The notes: a model not told the origin generated them from the sequence alone. 64,000 nt of DNA from Valencia hispanica (GCA_963556495.2 OY747713.1:43709961-43773960), one strand, 5' to 3'. Shown: positions 34,594 to 46,575, numbered from the stretch's first letter. A program made the numbers and translations.

Positions 34594-35448
34594 TTAATAA
34601 AACAAGGATTTTAATAGAGAAAAGTCGGACCTCTGAAAAGTATATTCATGCATATGTACTCTGTACTTGGTTTGGGCCCCTTTTGCATCAATGACTGCCT
34701 CAATTCGGCGTGGCACTGATGCTATCAGCCTGTGGCACGGCTGAGGTGTTATGGAAGACCAGGATGCTTCAATAGCAGCCTTCAGCTCTTCTGCATTGTT
34801 CGGTCTCATGTCTCTCATCTTTCTTTTGGCAATGCCCCATAAATTCTCTATGGAGTTCATGTCAGGTCAGTTTGCTGGACAATCAAGCACAGTAATCCCA
34901 TGGTCATTAAACCAGGTTTTGGTACTTTTGGCAGTGTGGGCAGGTACCAAGTCCTGCTGGAAAATAAAGTCAGCATCTCCATAAAGCGCTTGTCTGCGGA
35001 GGGAAGGATGAAGTGCTCCAAAAACTCCTGGTAGATGGCTGCATTGACTCTGGACCTAAGGGAGCTCAATGGACCAACACAGGCAGGTGACATGGCTCCC
35101 CAAATCAATACAGACTGTGGAAACTTCACACTGGACTTCCAGCCTCTTGGATTGTGTGCCTCAGCCTACATACAGCCATACTGCCTCGGTCCACTCCTTG
35201 TGAATGTCCCCAACACTTCTGAATTACCTTTTCATGACAATCCTCTGCAGGCTGCACTCATCCCTGCTGCTTATACACCTTTTTCTTCCACACTTCTCCC
35301 TTCCACACAACTTTCTATTAATGTGCTTTGATACAGCACTTTGCGACCATCCAACTTATTTTGCAATGACCTTTTGAGGCTTTCCCTCCTTATGAAGGGG
35401 GTCAGTGGTGGTTTCCTGCACAACTGTCAGGTCAGCAGTCTTCCCCAT
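34594..35448 (-). pseudogene. Tc1-like transposase with internal deletion, stops and frameshifts
   Basis: The minus-strand ATG at 35448 begins M-G-K-T-A-D-L-T-V-V-Q. A helix-turn-helix region (Q-K-V-I-A-K, then G-W-S-Q-S-A-V-S-K-H-I-N) is interrupted by TAA codons. The catalytic half contains V-K-F-P-Q-S-V-L-I-W-G-A-M-S, R-V-N-A-A-I-Y-Q-E-F-L-E-H-F and N-S-I-E-N-L-W-G-I-A-K-R-K-M-R-D, then ends near K-Y-R-V-H-M-H-E-Y-T-F. Compared with family members, roughly 200 nt between the N-terminal region and the catalytic domain are missing. The first-Asp segment lies in that deletion. The copy cannot be active. Confidence 0.83.
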
Positions 35449-35782
35449 GATTGTGATTCCTACTGAACAAGACTGAGAGACCATTTAAAGGCTCAGGAAC
35501 CCTTTGTAGTTGTTTTTGATTAATTAGCTGACTAGAGTGTGACACTTTGAGCCTAATATATTGAAACTTTTAACAATATTCAAATTTTTTGAGATTTTGA
35601 ATTTAAGGTTTTCATAAACTGTAAGCCATAGTCATCAAAGTTATAACAAATACAGGTTTGAAATATCTTGATTTGCATGTAATGAGTCTATATATTTATA
35701 TATTAGTTTCACCTTTTCAAGTTGAATTATTGAAATATATGAAATTTTGCACGATACTTAAATTATTCGAGTTTCACCTGTA

Positions 35783-36068
35783 AAGGAACTCAGTGTTTTT
35801 GGATTTTTGCAGTTTTCTGGAAGTTTGTTTCAGATTTGAGGAGCATAAAAACTGAATGCTGCTTCCCTATGTTTGGTTCCGATTCTGGGAATGCAAATTA
35901 GACTTGACCCTGACAACATGAATGGACAGACCTGTGACACAATTGCGGTAATCACTTCGACCAAAGACAAAGGCATGGATGAGTTTCACCAGATCTTGCT
36001 GGGACATTAGTCCGTTGATCCTAGAGCTATTCTTCAGATGATAGAAAGCTGACTTTGTAATTGTCTTT
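35783..36068. other. Short L2-like tail remnant possible; otherwise unrecognised
   Basis: The text near 35930-36060 (ACAATTGCGGTAATC then ACCAAAGACAAAGGCATGGATGAG) recalls the antisense of an L2 C-terminal region such as the one at 28860-28930 (ACAATAGTCC...GCATGGACAAG). The match is short and decayed. Confidence 0.35.
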
Positions 36069-36345
36069 TAGTAGGGTGACCATACGTCCTCTTTTGCCCG
36101 GACATGTCCTCCTTTTTGGCCATAAAATTATGTCCGGGGGGATTTTTTAAAATATCATAAAATGTAAAATATGGTTTACCCCCATATTGCACCTGGTTTA
36201 CCTCCCCTTTAAAGCAGCCACTGCCCACAAAACACACGAGGAGCTACGCTGCTGCTTGTAATGTGCCACTAAAATGCCTAAACGAAAGTGTAGTTTCACA
36301 GACGAATTGTAGAAGAAATACCCAATGTTCAGTCATGGTCGTCAG
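36069..36345 (+). pseudogene. DNA-transposon 5' terminus with start of a transposon protein
   Basis: The sequence starts GTAGGGTGACCATACGTCC, a terminus also present (reversed) at 25434-25482. About 200 bp further, an ATG at 36274 gives M-P-K-R-K-C-S-F-T-D-E-L, a stop at 36310-36312, and then K-K-Y-P-M-F-S-H-G-R-Q. Both segments match the N-terminus of a fish transposon-encoded protein that continues in family members into a zinc-binding region. After G-R-Q the similarity ends, so most of the gene is deleted. The superfamily is probably hAT, by analogy only. Confidence 0.5.
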
Positions 36346-36939
36346 AGCCCTTTTTACCAGGGCAGTGGAGCTCAGGTGAACAGCACACCTGAGCTAACAC
36401 AATCTGAGCTGCTACAGCAGGTTAGGATTCATTTCACGACGACACAGATTAATTATTATCCGAAGTTCAAAGTTATCACCGACAATCATTTGACTCTGAG
36501 ACGTCGCGGTAAAAAACTGTTCGACTTTGGATCAATATTTGATCCCTTCCCCATCAATCTGTACATATTTAGTATCAGTGGATTGCTCAGGATCTCAGGA
36601 TTATAAATATGCTACTGTCATCGCTCTATCTGAAAAACTGAACGCAACAGATCTAGAAAACTGCAATCTTGACATCAAGGGATCTTGGGTAAAAATAGAT
36701 CAAATAAAACAGAGAATATTCCAATTTTAAAGCATAAGGGATGATGGAAGCCAGAGTCTGATTATTATGATCTAGATTGGTGCATATGAGTCAGATTAAA
36801 TTTTTTAAAATAAACTGTATTATCTTGAAAACTTGCTATAGTTTATAATGGTGATAATGCAATAAGGATTAATTACTTAATCTAATGCATCAACTAGAAA
36901 ATAAAGTTCTGTTTCATTCCTTTCTGACTGCCAGTGGCG

Positions 36940-38640
36940 AGAGTGAAAAATGTCCCCTCTCGCTCCGCGCAGGTCAAGTTGAAGTGTAAACAAAGTCACG
37001 TATGTGACCCGTAGCCCACCTGGGCGTGCATCTATAAATAGCACGCAGGGGCTACATCCGGTCTCTTGGATCTTCTCGCGGTTTACCTGGCGTGTTTCGC
37101 TGGTAACTCGCTCAAAGAGGTAAGCACGTTTGTGTTTAACGGCGTCATCCTGCCGGGGACTTAGGGTCAGAGTGCTCGTGGTAGCCCTCCACGGCTGTGG
37201 TTGATGCCTGTTCTCTTTGTGTTATAGTGAGAAGGCGAGCGTGTGAGGACGGCTTGCCCTCTTGCAGCGGTTAGCTGTTGCTAACAGGTGAGTGCCTGGA
37301 GGTTCCGACCGTGTTCTGTGTTTCTACGACAGCTCTCGCTCGGATTGCCTGGCCGGCGCACAGCTACCTATTGTCTGTGCAGGGGTCCAATTCACGCTCT
37401 TCAGTTTTATTGAAGTTCTCGCTCTGACTCCCTGGTGTTGTGCTTGCCCCCGTCTGCAGGAATGTTGGCGTGCACATCATGTGGGGCCGATCTCCAAGTG
37501 GAGGACGGTCATTACCTCTGTCCCAGGTGTCTGGGCATGGGTCACCTTAGAGAAGCCCTTACCACCCATGTATGAATTGCAGTAATCTGCCACTGTCGGT
37601 CAGGGAGGACAGGCTGCACCAGGTGGAAGGCCTGGTTTTTGCAGCCGATCTGCCACCCTCAGGCATACCCCAACCGTGTTCCAGGAGGCGTGCTGCGCCA
37701 GCGGAGGATCACGGTGGCCCAAAGGGGAAGAGGGCGAGGCGGCAACATCCCTCTCGGCATGAGTTGGACTCTCTAAGAGCCAAGTTGGAGCAGCTGAAGA
37801 CACTACTGGGGCCCCCAGCTACCATGCCGGCCTTCCAGGGTACTGCCTTGGAGTCGGGTGGGGATTCGGAGGATATGATCTCCGTGAGGGCCTCCAATTC
37901 GGAGTTTCAGTCCCTGGCAGCGGACCCGGACCCCTCTCCGGGACTCCAGGGGCAGGGGTCAGAGCCCCAGAGTGTGGTGGGCAACGATGGTTCCGAGTCC
38001 TCCCACAGAGGTTCAGTGAGCTCTGACCCAGGGCAGGAACCTGGCCCATTACGGGCAATTGTTAGGGCGGCCCTAGCCAGGATCGGGCTGGACGACGCTC
38101 CAGCAGGACACCCCGTAACGAACCCTTTTTTTCGCCGGGCTCCCGTGGCCCCTGCATTTGAGGTCCCGCCGTCACCGGCATTTCTGGAGGAGCTGAAGCG
38201 TTGCTGGGCGGACCTCAGGCGGTTCTCCCACCCGGGTAGGGATGCAAGGACCCTGGCGTCCATGCGCAGTCCTGGGACCCATGGTCTGGACCACATGACG
38301 CCCGTGGATCACTGCATAGCCTCGCTGGTTCTCTCACCAGACGAGGCCTTGAGGGAGAGGGTCCATTGCCCGAGTGCCCACTGCCGGGTCATGGACAGCC
38401 TCCTGTGCAGGGCCGTGGCGGGGACCAGCCATCAGCCCAGGCCGGTGCAAGTCCCACCCCACAAAACCCAGGCAGGGCAGGAGCGGGGCCGCCGCCACCC
38501 CCCCCAGGGGCCCGAGCAGGCGTCGGGACATGGCCTGAGCACCAGGGCCCATTGCACCGATGCATGGGTAATGAGCACCATTTCCAGTGGATACAGGTTG
38601 CAGTTCCGCCGTCAGCCTCATCTGGGGTCAGGGTGACCTC
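36940..38640 (+). mobile_element. DIRS-type retrotransposon, 5' end and deleted coding region
   Basis: The left part carries a promoter-like region with GTCACGTATGTGACCCGTAG, a TATA box (CTATAAATA, 37029-37037) and GC-rich leader, then a gag-like gene. The sequence is much richer in G and C than the AT-rich flanks. The right part passes directly from gag to the first residues of pol, then ends near 38640. No recombinase or RT domain is present. Confidence 0.6.
37462..38636 (+). pseudogene. DIRS-like gag, frameshifted, fused to the start of pol by deletion
   Basis: An ATG at 37462 gives M-L-A-C-T-S-C-G-A-D-L with a C-x2-C...C-x2-C finger (C-T-S-C and C-P-R-C). The frame must shift by one near 37566 to continue into N-C-S-N-L-P-L-S-V-R-E-D. 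Downstream is the conserved gag core: S-P-A-F-L-E-E-L-K-R-C-W-A-D, G-L-D-H-M, then L-V-L-S-P-D-E-A-L-R and C-P-S-A-H-C-R-V-M-D-S-L-L-C. The expected middle part is missing. The frame ends W-V-M-S-T-I-S-S-G-Y-R-L-Q-F, which matches the N-terminal start of DIRS pol (W-V-L-S-T-I-x-x-G-Y-R-L-Q-F). This is a deletion derivative with no enzyme. Confidence 0.65.
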
Positions 38641-40446
38641 GGCCGGGGGGTCGAATTCAACCTGGGTGTCTAGTGTCTTTTGTGTTTGAGAGTAGAGCGA
38701 ATGTCAGGGTGGGTTTAGTTCCCCTTCTGGGATGGGGCTGGGGGGACTGCCTTGGGGTCCGTGGGGCTTTTGTGGTGCCGTGGCCGTGGGCCCCGGGTCG
38801 AACGTGCCATGGCCTCCCTCCCCTGGTGGATCCCGGTGAACAGCGGTGCCTATTGGGGTCAGTGGGGGAGCTGGCTCCCTGGGAAGACATTTTGTCTCCC
38901 AGTCCTTCCCTCCCCATCCCTGGACACCTCTGTCCACCCGCTCCATCACTTTACCACTCATATAGGGTCTTGGGGCATGGGCATATCACTGGGGTGCTAT
39001 CCCGTGGTGTCCTGGGTCCCAATTTTAATATACAACTTAGACACTCCCACTTATAACATTCTCACACGACACATATGTAGGGACTTTGGGGTGGGCACAC
39101 TTTTCGGCATCCAGAGGGGGAGCGGTTCAATCAGCTTCACCTCTGGTGCCGGTGCCACTGTTAAACCACATATAGACACTGAGGGCTCGGGGTGGGGGTT
39201 GGGGAATGTGTGGCTGCCTTCCCCACATCCCACCCCTCTGTTTTAAATGCACATTATAACAACACGCATCAACACCATACTCGAGCGGGAGGATGGAGGC
39301 TAGGGGTCTTTTCACACCCCTGTTCGCTACGGGCCATCAGGGGTTGGGGTCCGGAGGAGGAACAGGCGGTCTGGTCGGGGTCCTGGGCTGTCGGGCTGCT
39401 TTGCCACTGTGGGGCCCTTGGCGGTCTGCTTGTCTCCGTCCTAGAAGGTAGGGGGTCCATCTCCCGGGTCCGGGGACTGGTGGCTCTACTGGGGAATCGG
39501 TACCTGGACCTGGGAGCTTAAAGTGTGTATGGGGTGTGTGAGTGAGGGTACAGCGTCATTTTCTTGTGTGTCTTGGTGAGTCAGTGAGAATGTATGTGTT
39601 TAAGAGGGAGGGAACGTATGACTGTGTCTGTATGTCTTTGTCTTCTTGTCAGGTTGGATCTTGGTCTGCCCCCTCGCCTGGCGCACCTCAGGCCTTACAC
39701 TTAATGGGGGGCCTATTTCCCCTCCGTCACTCCCCGCCGATGACGGGGGCCCCTGCCTGCCGGTGTATCGGTGGTCAATCCGGTTCGGACCTGGTGCGTG
39801 CCTGGCCGGGCCTGGGGGGGCCGGTGTGTCGGCCGATGCGCTGGGCCGATATCTTCCTTTGGTTAGTTGGGGCACCTCTTTTAGAGATGCCAGGTTTGGG
39901 ATTGTTGGGTGGTGCCTGCTCGGTGGCTCGGCGGGATGCGGATCCGGCATCTCTGCTCATTTGATCACCTGTTCTGTGCGCACCGTGCGTGTCCGGTTCA
40001 TTGGCGGGTTGGACCGGCCCTGGCCCTCGTTGGATGCCCTGCGTTGCGCGGGATCGGGACCCGGGAGCTGGTAAAACTTGGTGGTACCTGAGTGCTGGGA
40101 CCAGATTCGGATTTAATGGACTGAACTGTTACAGTCCCCCCCCCCCACAGCTAGGGGGTGCGGTGCCCCAGAGCCCCGAATCCCCAGGCCCACCCCAGAC
40201 CCTACCCAGGCGCAGCACGGCCACCAGGCCAGTAACCCATGTCTGCCAGTGCAACCCCCCTAAGGCACCGCATGCAGCCATCAGGAGTTACCACCCAAAG
40301 CCCAACCCCAGGCCAGCCACGACGTCCAGCGCCCCATCCGCCCAGTGATCCCACCCCCTGGGGTCCCCCCCAGATGCCTCCAACCCCAAAACCCCCACAT
40401 CAGCAACAGTATCCCAAACGACAAAACCAAGTGCCCCCCACCCCCA
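38641..40446 (-). other. GC-rich non-coding block, possibly the 3' UTR of the L1-type LINE
   Basis: The block has many overlapping open frames on both strands, caused by high GC content; none shows a known domain. It lies immediately downstream of the end of the L1 ORF2 (which stops at 40447 on the minus strand), so a long L1 3' UTR is the simplest reading. C-runs (C x10 at 40139-40147 region) and CCCCAGG-rich text are prominent. Another element type cannot be excluded. Confidence 0.35.
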
Positions 40447-40671
40447 CTAGGTGATGGAGCTGATCAAAGGAGCCCAGAGAGATTGATCAGATATGGAGCC
40501 AGAGGCCGTCTCAAGACCAATATGGTCCAACAAGAGATTTCTATACTGATTAATATTAAGAGCTTTTTTATTTTTCCAGTTCAGGAGGATAGTTTTCTTA
40601 GCGATGCATAAGGCAATGTGAACCATTAGAACTGACTTTGTGTCCATGTTGACATCATTTAAATTTCCTAA
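40447..40671 (-). pseudogene. L1 ORF2, extreme C-terminus beyond the L2 insertion
   Basis: The minus-strand protein reads C-L-L-G-N-L-N, then H-I-A-L-C-I-A-K-K-T-I-L-L-N-W-K. It ends L-N-I-N-Q-Y-R-N-L-L-L-D-H-I-G-L-E. This is the typical end of fish L1 ORF2 (I-A-K-K-T-I-L-x-N-W-K). It completes the protein that breaks off at about 42894. Confidence 0.72.
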
Positions 40672-42893
40672 CAGGCAAATTCCAACCAAATTATTTAAAG
40701 AAGTGTTCCATTTGGTTCCTGGCCCCATTTTGGATATGATGAATCTATCCTTAGTAAACGGATACGTACCACAGGAATTTTAAATAGCTGTAATTAAAAC
40801 TTTACTCAAGAAACCTTCCCTTGATCAAGATGACTTGGTGAATTACAGACCTATATCTAACCTTCCTTTCTTATCCAAAGTCCTTGAGAAAATTGTTGCT
40901 AATCAAGTCTGTGAGCATTTAAACAATAACGAGCTGTTTGAAGAGTTTCAGTCAGGTTTTAGAGCTCATCATAGCACTGAAACAGCACTGGTGAAGGTTA
41001 CTAATGATATTCTCATGGCCTCAGATAATGGACTGGTGTCTGTTCTGGTTTTGTTAGATCTCAGTGCTGCTTTTGACACAGTTGATCATAATATTCTCTT
41101 AGAAAAGCTTGAACATGTTGCAGGGATCAAAGGAACAGCACTAGGCTGGTTTAAATCATATTTGTCTGATAGATTCCAGTTTGTTCATCTAAATGATAAA
41201 TCTTCTTCACTCTCAAGAGTTACTTGTGGAGTTCCACAGGGTTCTGTGCTTGGACCAATTCTGTTAACCATATATATGCTCCCAATTGGTAGAATCATTA
41301 GACAGCATGGGATAAATTTCCACAGCTATGCAGATGATACACAACTATATTTATCCATAACTCCTGATGAACCCAGTCAGTTAGGTAGATTACAGGCATG
41401 TCTGGAAGACATAAAAACATGGATGACCCTAAACTTTTTGCTTTTAAATTCTGACAAAACAGAAGTTGCTGTCTTTGGACCAGAAGTTCTTAAACAGAAA
41501 CTGATTAGTCAATCACTTCATCTGGATGGCATTAAATTGGCCCCCAGTAATAACGTAAAGAACCTCGGCGTTATTTTTGACCGAGACTTGACATTTAAAT
41601 CCCATATTAAACAGGTTTCTAGGATTTCTTTGTTTCACCTCCGGAATATTGCTATAATTAGAAACATCCTGTCCAGGAGTGATGCTGAGAAACTAGTCCA
41701 TGCATTTGTTACCTCAAGGCTGGACTACTGTAATTCTTTACTATCAGGTAGTCCACAAAATGCCATTAAAAGCCTTCAGTTGATCCAAAATGCGGCAGCA
41801 AGAGTTTTGATGAATATTAAAAAGAGAGATCACATTTCTCCTCCTTTAGCTTCCCTTCATTGGCTCCCTGTTAAATCCAGAATAGAATTTAAGATCCTTC
41901 TTCTTACATACAAAGCCCTTAATAATCAAGCTCCATCATACATCAGAGATCTAATTGTTCCTTATGTTCCTAACAGAGCCCTTCGCTCTCAGACTGCAGG
42001 TTTACTTGTAGTTCCTAGGATTTCTAAAAGTAGAATGGGAGGCAGATCTTTTAGTTATCAGGCTCCTCTCCTGTGGAACCAGCTCCCAGCTTTAGTCCGT
42101 GAGGCAGACACTCTGTTTACTTTTAAGGCCAGGCTTAAAACTTTCCTTTTTGATAAAGCTTATAGTTAGAGTGGCTAAGGTCATCCTGAGTTATCTCTGT
42201 AGTTATGCTGCTATAGGCTTAGACTGCTGGAGGACAGACTTACCAATTTTTTTTCACTCTGCTACTTCCTTTTCTCCTACTACTCTCCAGTTGTATTACA
42301 GTACATTCTGTTATTTCGACTGTTAACTTTGTTTTCTCTCAGTGTTTTTCTCTCCATAGAAGATATACCTGGTCTGGTATCCTGCTTGGCTGCAATGCCC
42401 TGTTGGACGGGGGGCATCGACTGGGATGATCCCCCCAGTAACTGAACATCCACTGTGTCCTGTTATTAACTTTTTACTTCCTGTAACAAAGAAAGTTCTC
42501 TTATATCAGATCTTCTGTTCCTTCTGTGTTTCTGCTCTGTCTTCTCAAACCCCCAGACAGTCGTGGCAGATGGCCGCTCCTACTGAGCCTGGTTCTGTTG
42601 GAGGTTTGTTCCTGTTAAAGGGGAGTTTTTCCTCTCCACCGTTGCTACATGCTTGCTCAGTATGAGGGATTGCTGAAGGATTGCTGTGGTTGGAAAGTCT
42701 GCATCAACGGGGCCCAACCTCACGCCAATGACTGACGCAATCTGCTGGGATTCCTTAAATTGGAAACTTTTTAACTGATTGGAATGTTTGTATAAATGTA
42801 TTGAAATGACTTCTTGTTAAGTGCCTTGAGATGACATCTGTTGTTGTTGTTGGCGCTATATAAATAAACTGAATTGAATTGAATTGAATTGAA
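40672..42893 (+). mobile_element. L2/Maui-type LINE, 5'-truncated (copy 2), inside the L1
   Basis: The element starts within the pre-RT region and ends with GGCGCTATATAAATAAACTG and four AATTG units at 42893. It lies on the plus strand inside the C-terminal region of the minus-strand L1. L1 coding similarity resumes on both sides, so the L2 came later. A clean target duplication is not visible. Confidence 0.85.
40679..42169 (+). pseudogene. L2-type reverse transcriptase, nearly intact (one stop)
   Basis: The frame from 40679 is open except for one TAA at 40781-40783; from 40835 it runs 444 codons to its natural stop. RT motifs are complete: N-Y-R-P-I-S-N-L-P-F-L-S-K, F-Q-S-G-F-R, L-L-D-L-S-A-A-F-D-T-V-D-H, G-V-P-Q-G-S-V-L-G-P. 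The catalytic Y-A-D-D-T-Q is at 41327-41344. The C-terminal region (Y-C-N-S-L-L-S-G, L-H-W-L-P-V, F-S-Y-Q-A-P-L-L-W-N-Q-L-P) is intact. The endonuclease is missing through 5' truncation. It is better preserved than copy 1 at 28426-30290, which has Y-P-D-D. Confidence 0.88.
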
Positions 42894-45800
42894 TGTTACA
42901 TTTCAGACACTTTGATAAGTCTTCACATATCTGGCACCAAAATTTCTTAACAGGTGGACAGAACCAAAGCGCATGGACACAAGTATCTGGTATATTGCTT
43001 GTGCATTGTAAGCAGGTATTAGACGATGTAAAACCCATCCTAAACATTCGTTGACCTGTATAGTGTACTATATGAAGGACTTTGCATTGTATTAATTGCA
43101 AACGAGGATTTTTTGTTATTTTAAAGGTTCTTAAACATATCTGAGACCAGACATTTTGGTCAAAGCTGGCTGATAAATCCACCTCCCATTTTGAAATAGG
43201 AATGGCTATTGATTCATCTAATGCAGATAAAGTTTTGTATATTTTAGACAGCAATATGGGGGGGTTGAGATTAAGAAAATCTAAAACTCTTGCTGGAATT
43301 TGTAATTCAGCTGTATTGAGCCTAAATTTACATTTAATAATAGATTTAATTTGTTGATATTTTAAGAATTTGTTTTTATCAATTCCATATTGTGTAATTA
43401 ATGTATTAAATGGGATAAAGTATGTTCCTTCAAATATATGTTCCAGGTATTCAATTCCATTGCACCTCCAGACTGGAAAACTTATCATACATTTTTTTTG
43501 CAAGATGTCGGGGTTATTCTAGATGGGTGTACGTCTGCATGGGATTATTGTGGACTCTGTCATTTTTAGAAACTCCCACCATGCTGTCAGAGAGGAGCTG
43601 ATATTTATGCTTTTAAAGCATTCATATTTTTTTTATATTTGAGCTAATAAATGGTAGGTCTGAAAGTTTTATCTTATTACATAGTGTCTGTTCGACGTCT
43701 ATCCAGGACATCGTCTAGGTAGCTATGTTTTAACCATCTTGAGATGTATTGGAGCCTGTTGGCTAAGAAATAATGATGGAAGTTTGGTAGATCTAGACCT
43801 CCTTTTTCTTTGGTCTTAAGCTGATACGTGGGGGTTTATCTTTCCAAAGAAATTTTGAGATAGAGGAGTCCAGAGATCTAAACCAGTCCAGTGATGGTTT
43901 ACTTGGGATCATTGAGAATAAGTAGTTGATTCCGGGCAAAACCATCATTTTTATTGAAGCAACCCTTCCCATAAGTGATATGGGTAGGGATTTCCATCTA
44001 GCAAGATCATCTTCCACTTTTTTTTAAAGTGGGATGTAGTTTAGCTTTATTAAATCTGCCAGTCTTGGTGAGACATTGATACCTAAATAGGTAATATTCC
44101 CTGACTGCAGTTGTGTATTAGTTGGATTCTGGACAGAAGAATTGATTGGAAGAACTGTAGATTTTAACCAATTTATAGAATAATCTGAAACATTTGAGTA
44201 AGAGTTTATCAACCCGATTAACTGAGAGAAAGAGGTTTGTGAATGCTGGAGAAAAAGTAATACATCATCTGCATAAATACTGATTTGATGTTCCATGTTA
44301 TTGCATTTTATGCCTTTAATATTGTGAGTTTGCTTGATTGCTGCAGCTAGTGGTTCAATAAAAATAGCGAACAGGGAGGGAGAGAGAGGACATCCCTGCC
44401 TGGTACCTCTCTGAAGATAAAACCTAGATGATGTTTGGTTATTAGTCCTGATACATGCTGTTGGTGAACTGTATAATATTTTCAACCAGTTTATAAAAGA
44501 ATTTCCAAAGCCAAATTTATGTAAGGTTACAAATAAGAATTTCCAGTTAACTCTATCAGATGCTTTTTCTGCATCTAAAGATAATATATTAGTTTGAATG
44601 TTTTTACAGTAAGAAAAATCTATTAAATCTATTAATCTACGTGAATTTGTGGATGAATGTCTCCCTTTAATAAAACCAGTTTGATCAGGATGTATTATAA
44701 GAGGGGTTACTTTCTCTATCCTTTTTGCGAGGGCTTTGCAGATTATTTTAAAATCAACATTAATAAGGGGTATGGGACGATTGTTGGTGGGAAACAAAGG
44801 GTCTTTACCTGATTTTAGTAGAAGACTAATGTAGGCAGAATTCATATTTGGTGGGAGTCGGCCATTTTCCTTGGTTTCCTGCAGCATTCTGTGGAATGTT
44901 GGTGCCAGAATATTCCAGAATTCTTTATAGTGGTGAATCCAGGGCCATCGCTTGACTTTCAGATAATTTAGGTAGTGTTATGTTATCCAAAAACTTTTCA
45001 ATTTCATGATCTGATGGATTTATCTCTGGTGAGTATAAAGCCTTGTAAAATTCTTTAAATGTGTTGTTTATTCTTCCAGGATCATATACTGTATTCCCGG
45101 TCTGATCTTTAATAGCAGAGATAGTTGTTTTTTCTTTATTAATTTTAAGCCAAAAATCGACCTGATTTATTACCCTGTTCAAAGTTTTCTATCCTAAGTC
45201 TTTGAATTAAGAACTGGGTCTGTTTATTAATAATTTGATTTAATTCTAGCTTTGCTTTATGGATTTTGCCTAGTCTCTCCTCATCTAGAGAAGCTTCTAA
45301 TGAATTAATAGTTTCTTCTAATTCCTGAATACGTTTTTTTTCCATTTTCTTTTTATTTGATGAGAATGAGATTATTTTACCTCTAATCACAGCTTTTCCT
45401 GCCTCCCAAAGAATGGATGGCGACGTACCAGGGAGGTCGTTATATTCCAAATATGAGGCCCACTCTTTTTTGAAATATTTAATAAATTCTTTATCCTTAA
45501 GTAAGGATATATTAAATCTCCAATTTTTGCTTTGAGATGTTTCTGTTTTATTTACTAAAGTTAGAGAAACAGGAGCATGATCGCTAACAGCTATAGGGTG
45601 TATCTCAGTGTCTGAAATGTCAGTCAACAGTGAGCTGCTGACTAACAAATAATCCAGTCGAGAATATGAATTGTGGACATTTGAGAAGAAAGTATATTTT
45701 TTGTCATTGGGGTGAAGAGATCGCCATGCATCGCAAAGTCCATAATCACTCATGTACTGTTTGAGTATATCTATAGATTTCCAGCTGTGCTTAGTCCCTG

Positions 45801-46265
45801 CTGTGCTGAGCCTGTCTATTTCTTCATTTAAACCAAAGTTGAGGTCGCCCCCAAGAAGAAGTGAGCAATCCATGTGTTCAAGGAGCACCGAGAAGAAGGA
45901 ATGAAAGAATGAGGGGTCATCAACATTTGGACCATATATACTGACAATACATAACTTTTGGTTATTTATAGATAGTTTTACTATAATAAATCTACCCTTT
46001 GGATCTGTAACTGTATCTATTACTGTAAAATTGACATTTTTATTTATTAATATTGCTACTCCCCTTTGTCTAGAGTTATAGCATGCAGAAAACACATTAG
46101 GAAACTAATGGATTTAAGATAATCTGCAGCTGAGGTAGATTTATGGGTTTCTTGTAATAAGACGACATCTGCCTTCAATCTTTTAAGCTGCATCAAAATC
46201 TTAACTCTTTTCTCTCTGGTGCCAGCTCCATGAACATTCCATGTGACAAACCTTAGAGTAGTCAT
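42894..46265 (-). pseudogene. L1 ORF2: endonuclease and reverse transcriptase, frameshifted
   Basis: The APE endonuclease starts near 46265 with M-T-T-L-R-F-V-T-W-N-V-H-G and L-L-Q-E-T-H. It changes frame near 46090 and continues with Y-G-P-N, G-G-D-L-N-F (usual G-G-D-F-N), R-L-D-Y-L-L-V-S and S-D-H-A-P-V. After another shift near 45160 comes the RT: I-S-L-L-L-K-S-G-K-D, N-N-R-P-I-P-L-I-N-V-D, T-G-F-I-K-G-R, then R-Q-G-C-P-L-S-P and the catalytic Y-A-D-D-V-L-L-F (complement of 44264-44275). Further blocks are at 44017-43793 and 43503-42894; the last has W-F-C-P-P-V-K-K-F-W. The enzyme motifs are recognisable but at least four frame breaks make the copy inactive. Confidence 0.85.
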
Positions 46266-46575
46266 AGTTTTGAGATAAAAGTTTTAAAGTCCACATCAAC
46301 ATAGAAACAGATAAACACAGGTGTATTATTATTTTGTGCTTGGGGTTGCCTGATTGAAATTCCAAAAGCCGAGATATAAGAAAGAGAAAAATAGAAGAAA
46401 GTTGTGAAGGTGTGAAGGGTGAGGGTGAGAGAGAAAGAAATAGTTATATTATGAAAAATTTCTGTGTGTGTGTGTGAGTGATAAAAGAAGGAAAAAGGAG
46501 TGACAAAGACATTTGGTGATAGACATGTGAAGATGAGAAAAGAAAAAAGAGCCACTATCCCAGTGCTTAGCCCTG

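Larger units (their letters stand above)
32493..35782 (-). mobile_element. Tc1-like transposon split by a 1.88-kb LTR
   Basis: The right terminus reads (complement) TACAGGTGAAACTCG at 35782. The left terminus begins ACAGGTGAAAGTTG at 32496. Long, imperfect inverted repeats continue inward (CATTTATTTCAGTAATTCA, CTAATATATGAGATAGACTCA). The left repeat is interrupted at 32590 and resumes at 34474 (CTCATTACATGCAAATTGAG), where the LTR inserted. Without the LTR and one 4-bp duplication the element is about 1.4 kb, the normal Tc1 size. Confidence 0.85.

Noticed and set aside
36310..40611. Many long open frames on both strands in 37.3-40.6 kb apart from the DIRS gag
   Set aside because: GC-rich sequence lowers stop frequency; none of these frames shows a known domain, and they overlap on all frames.
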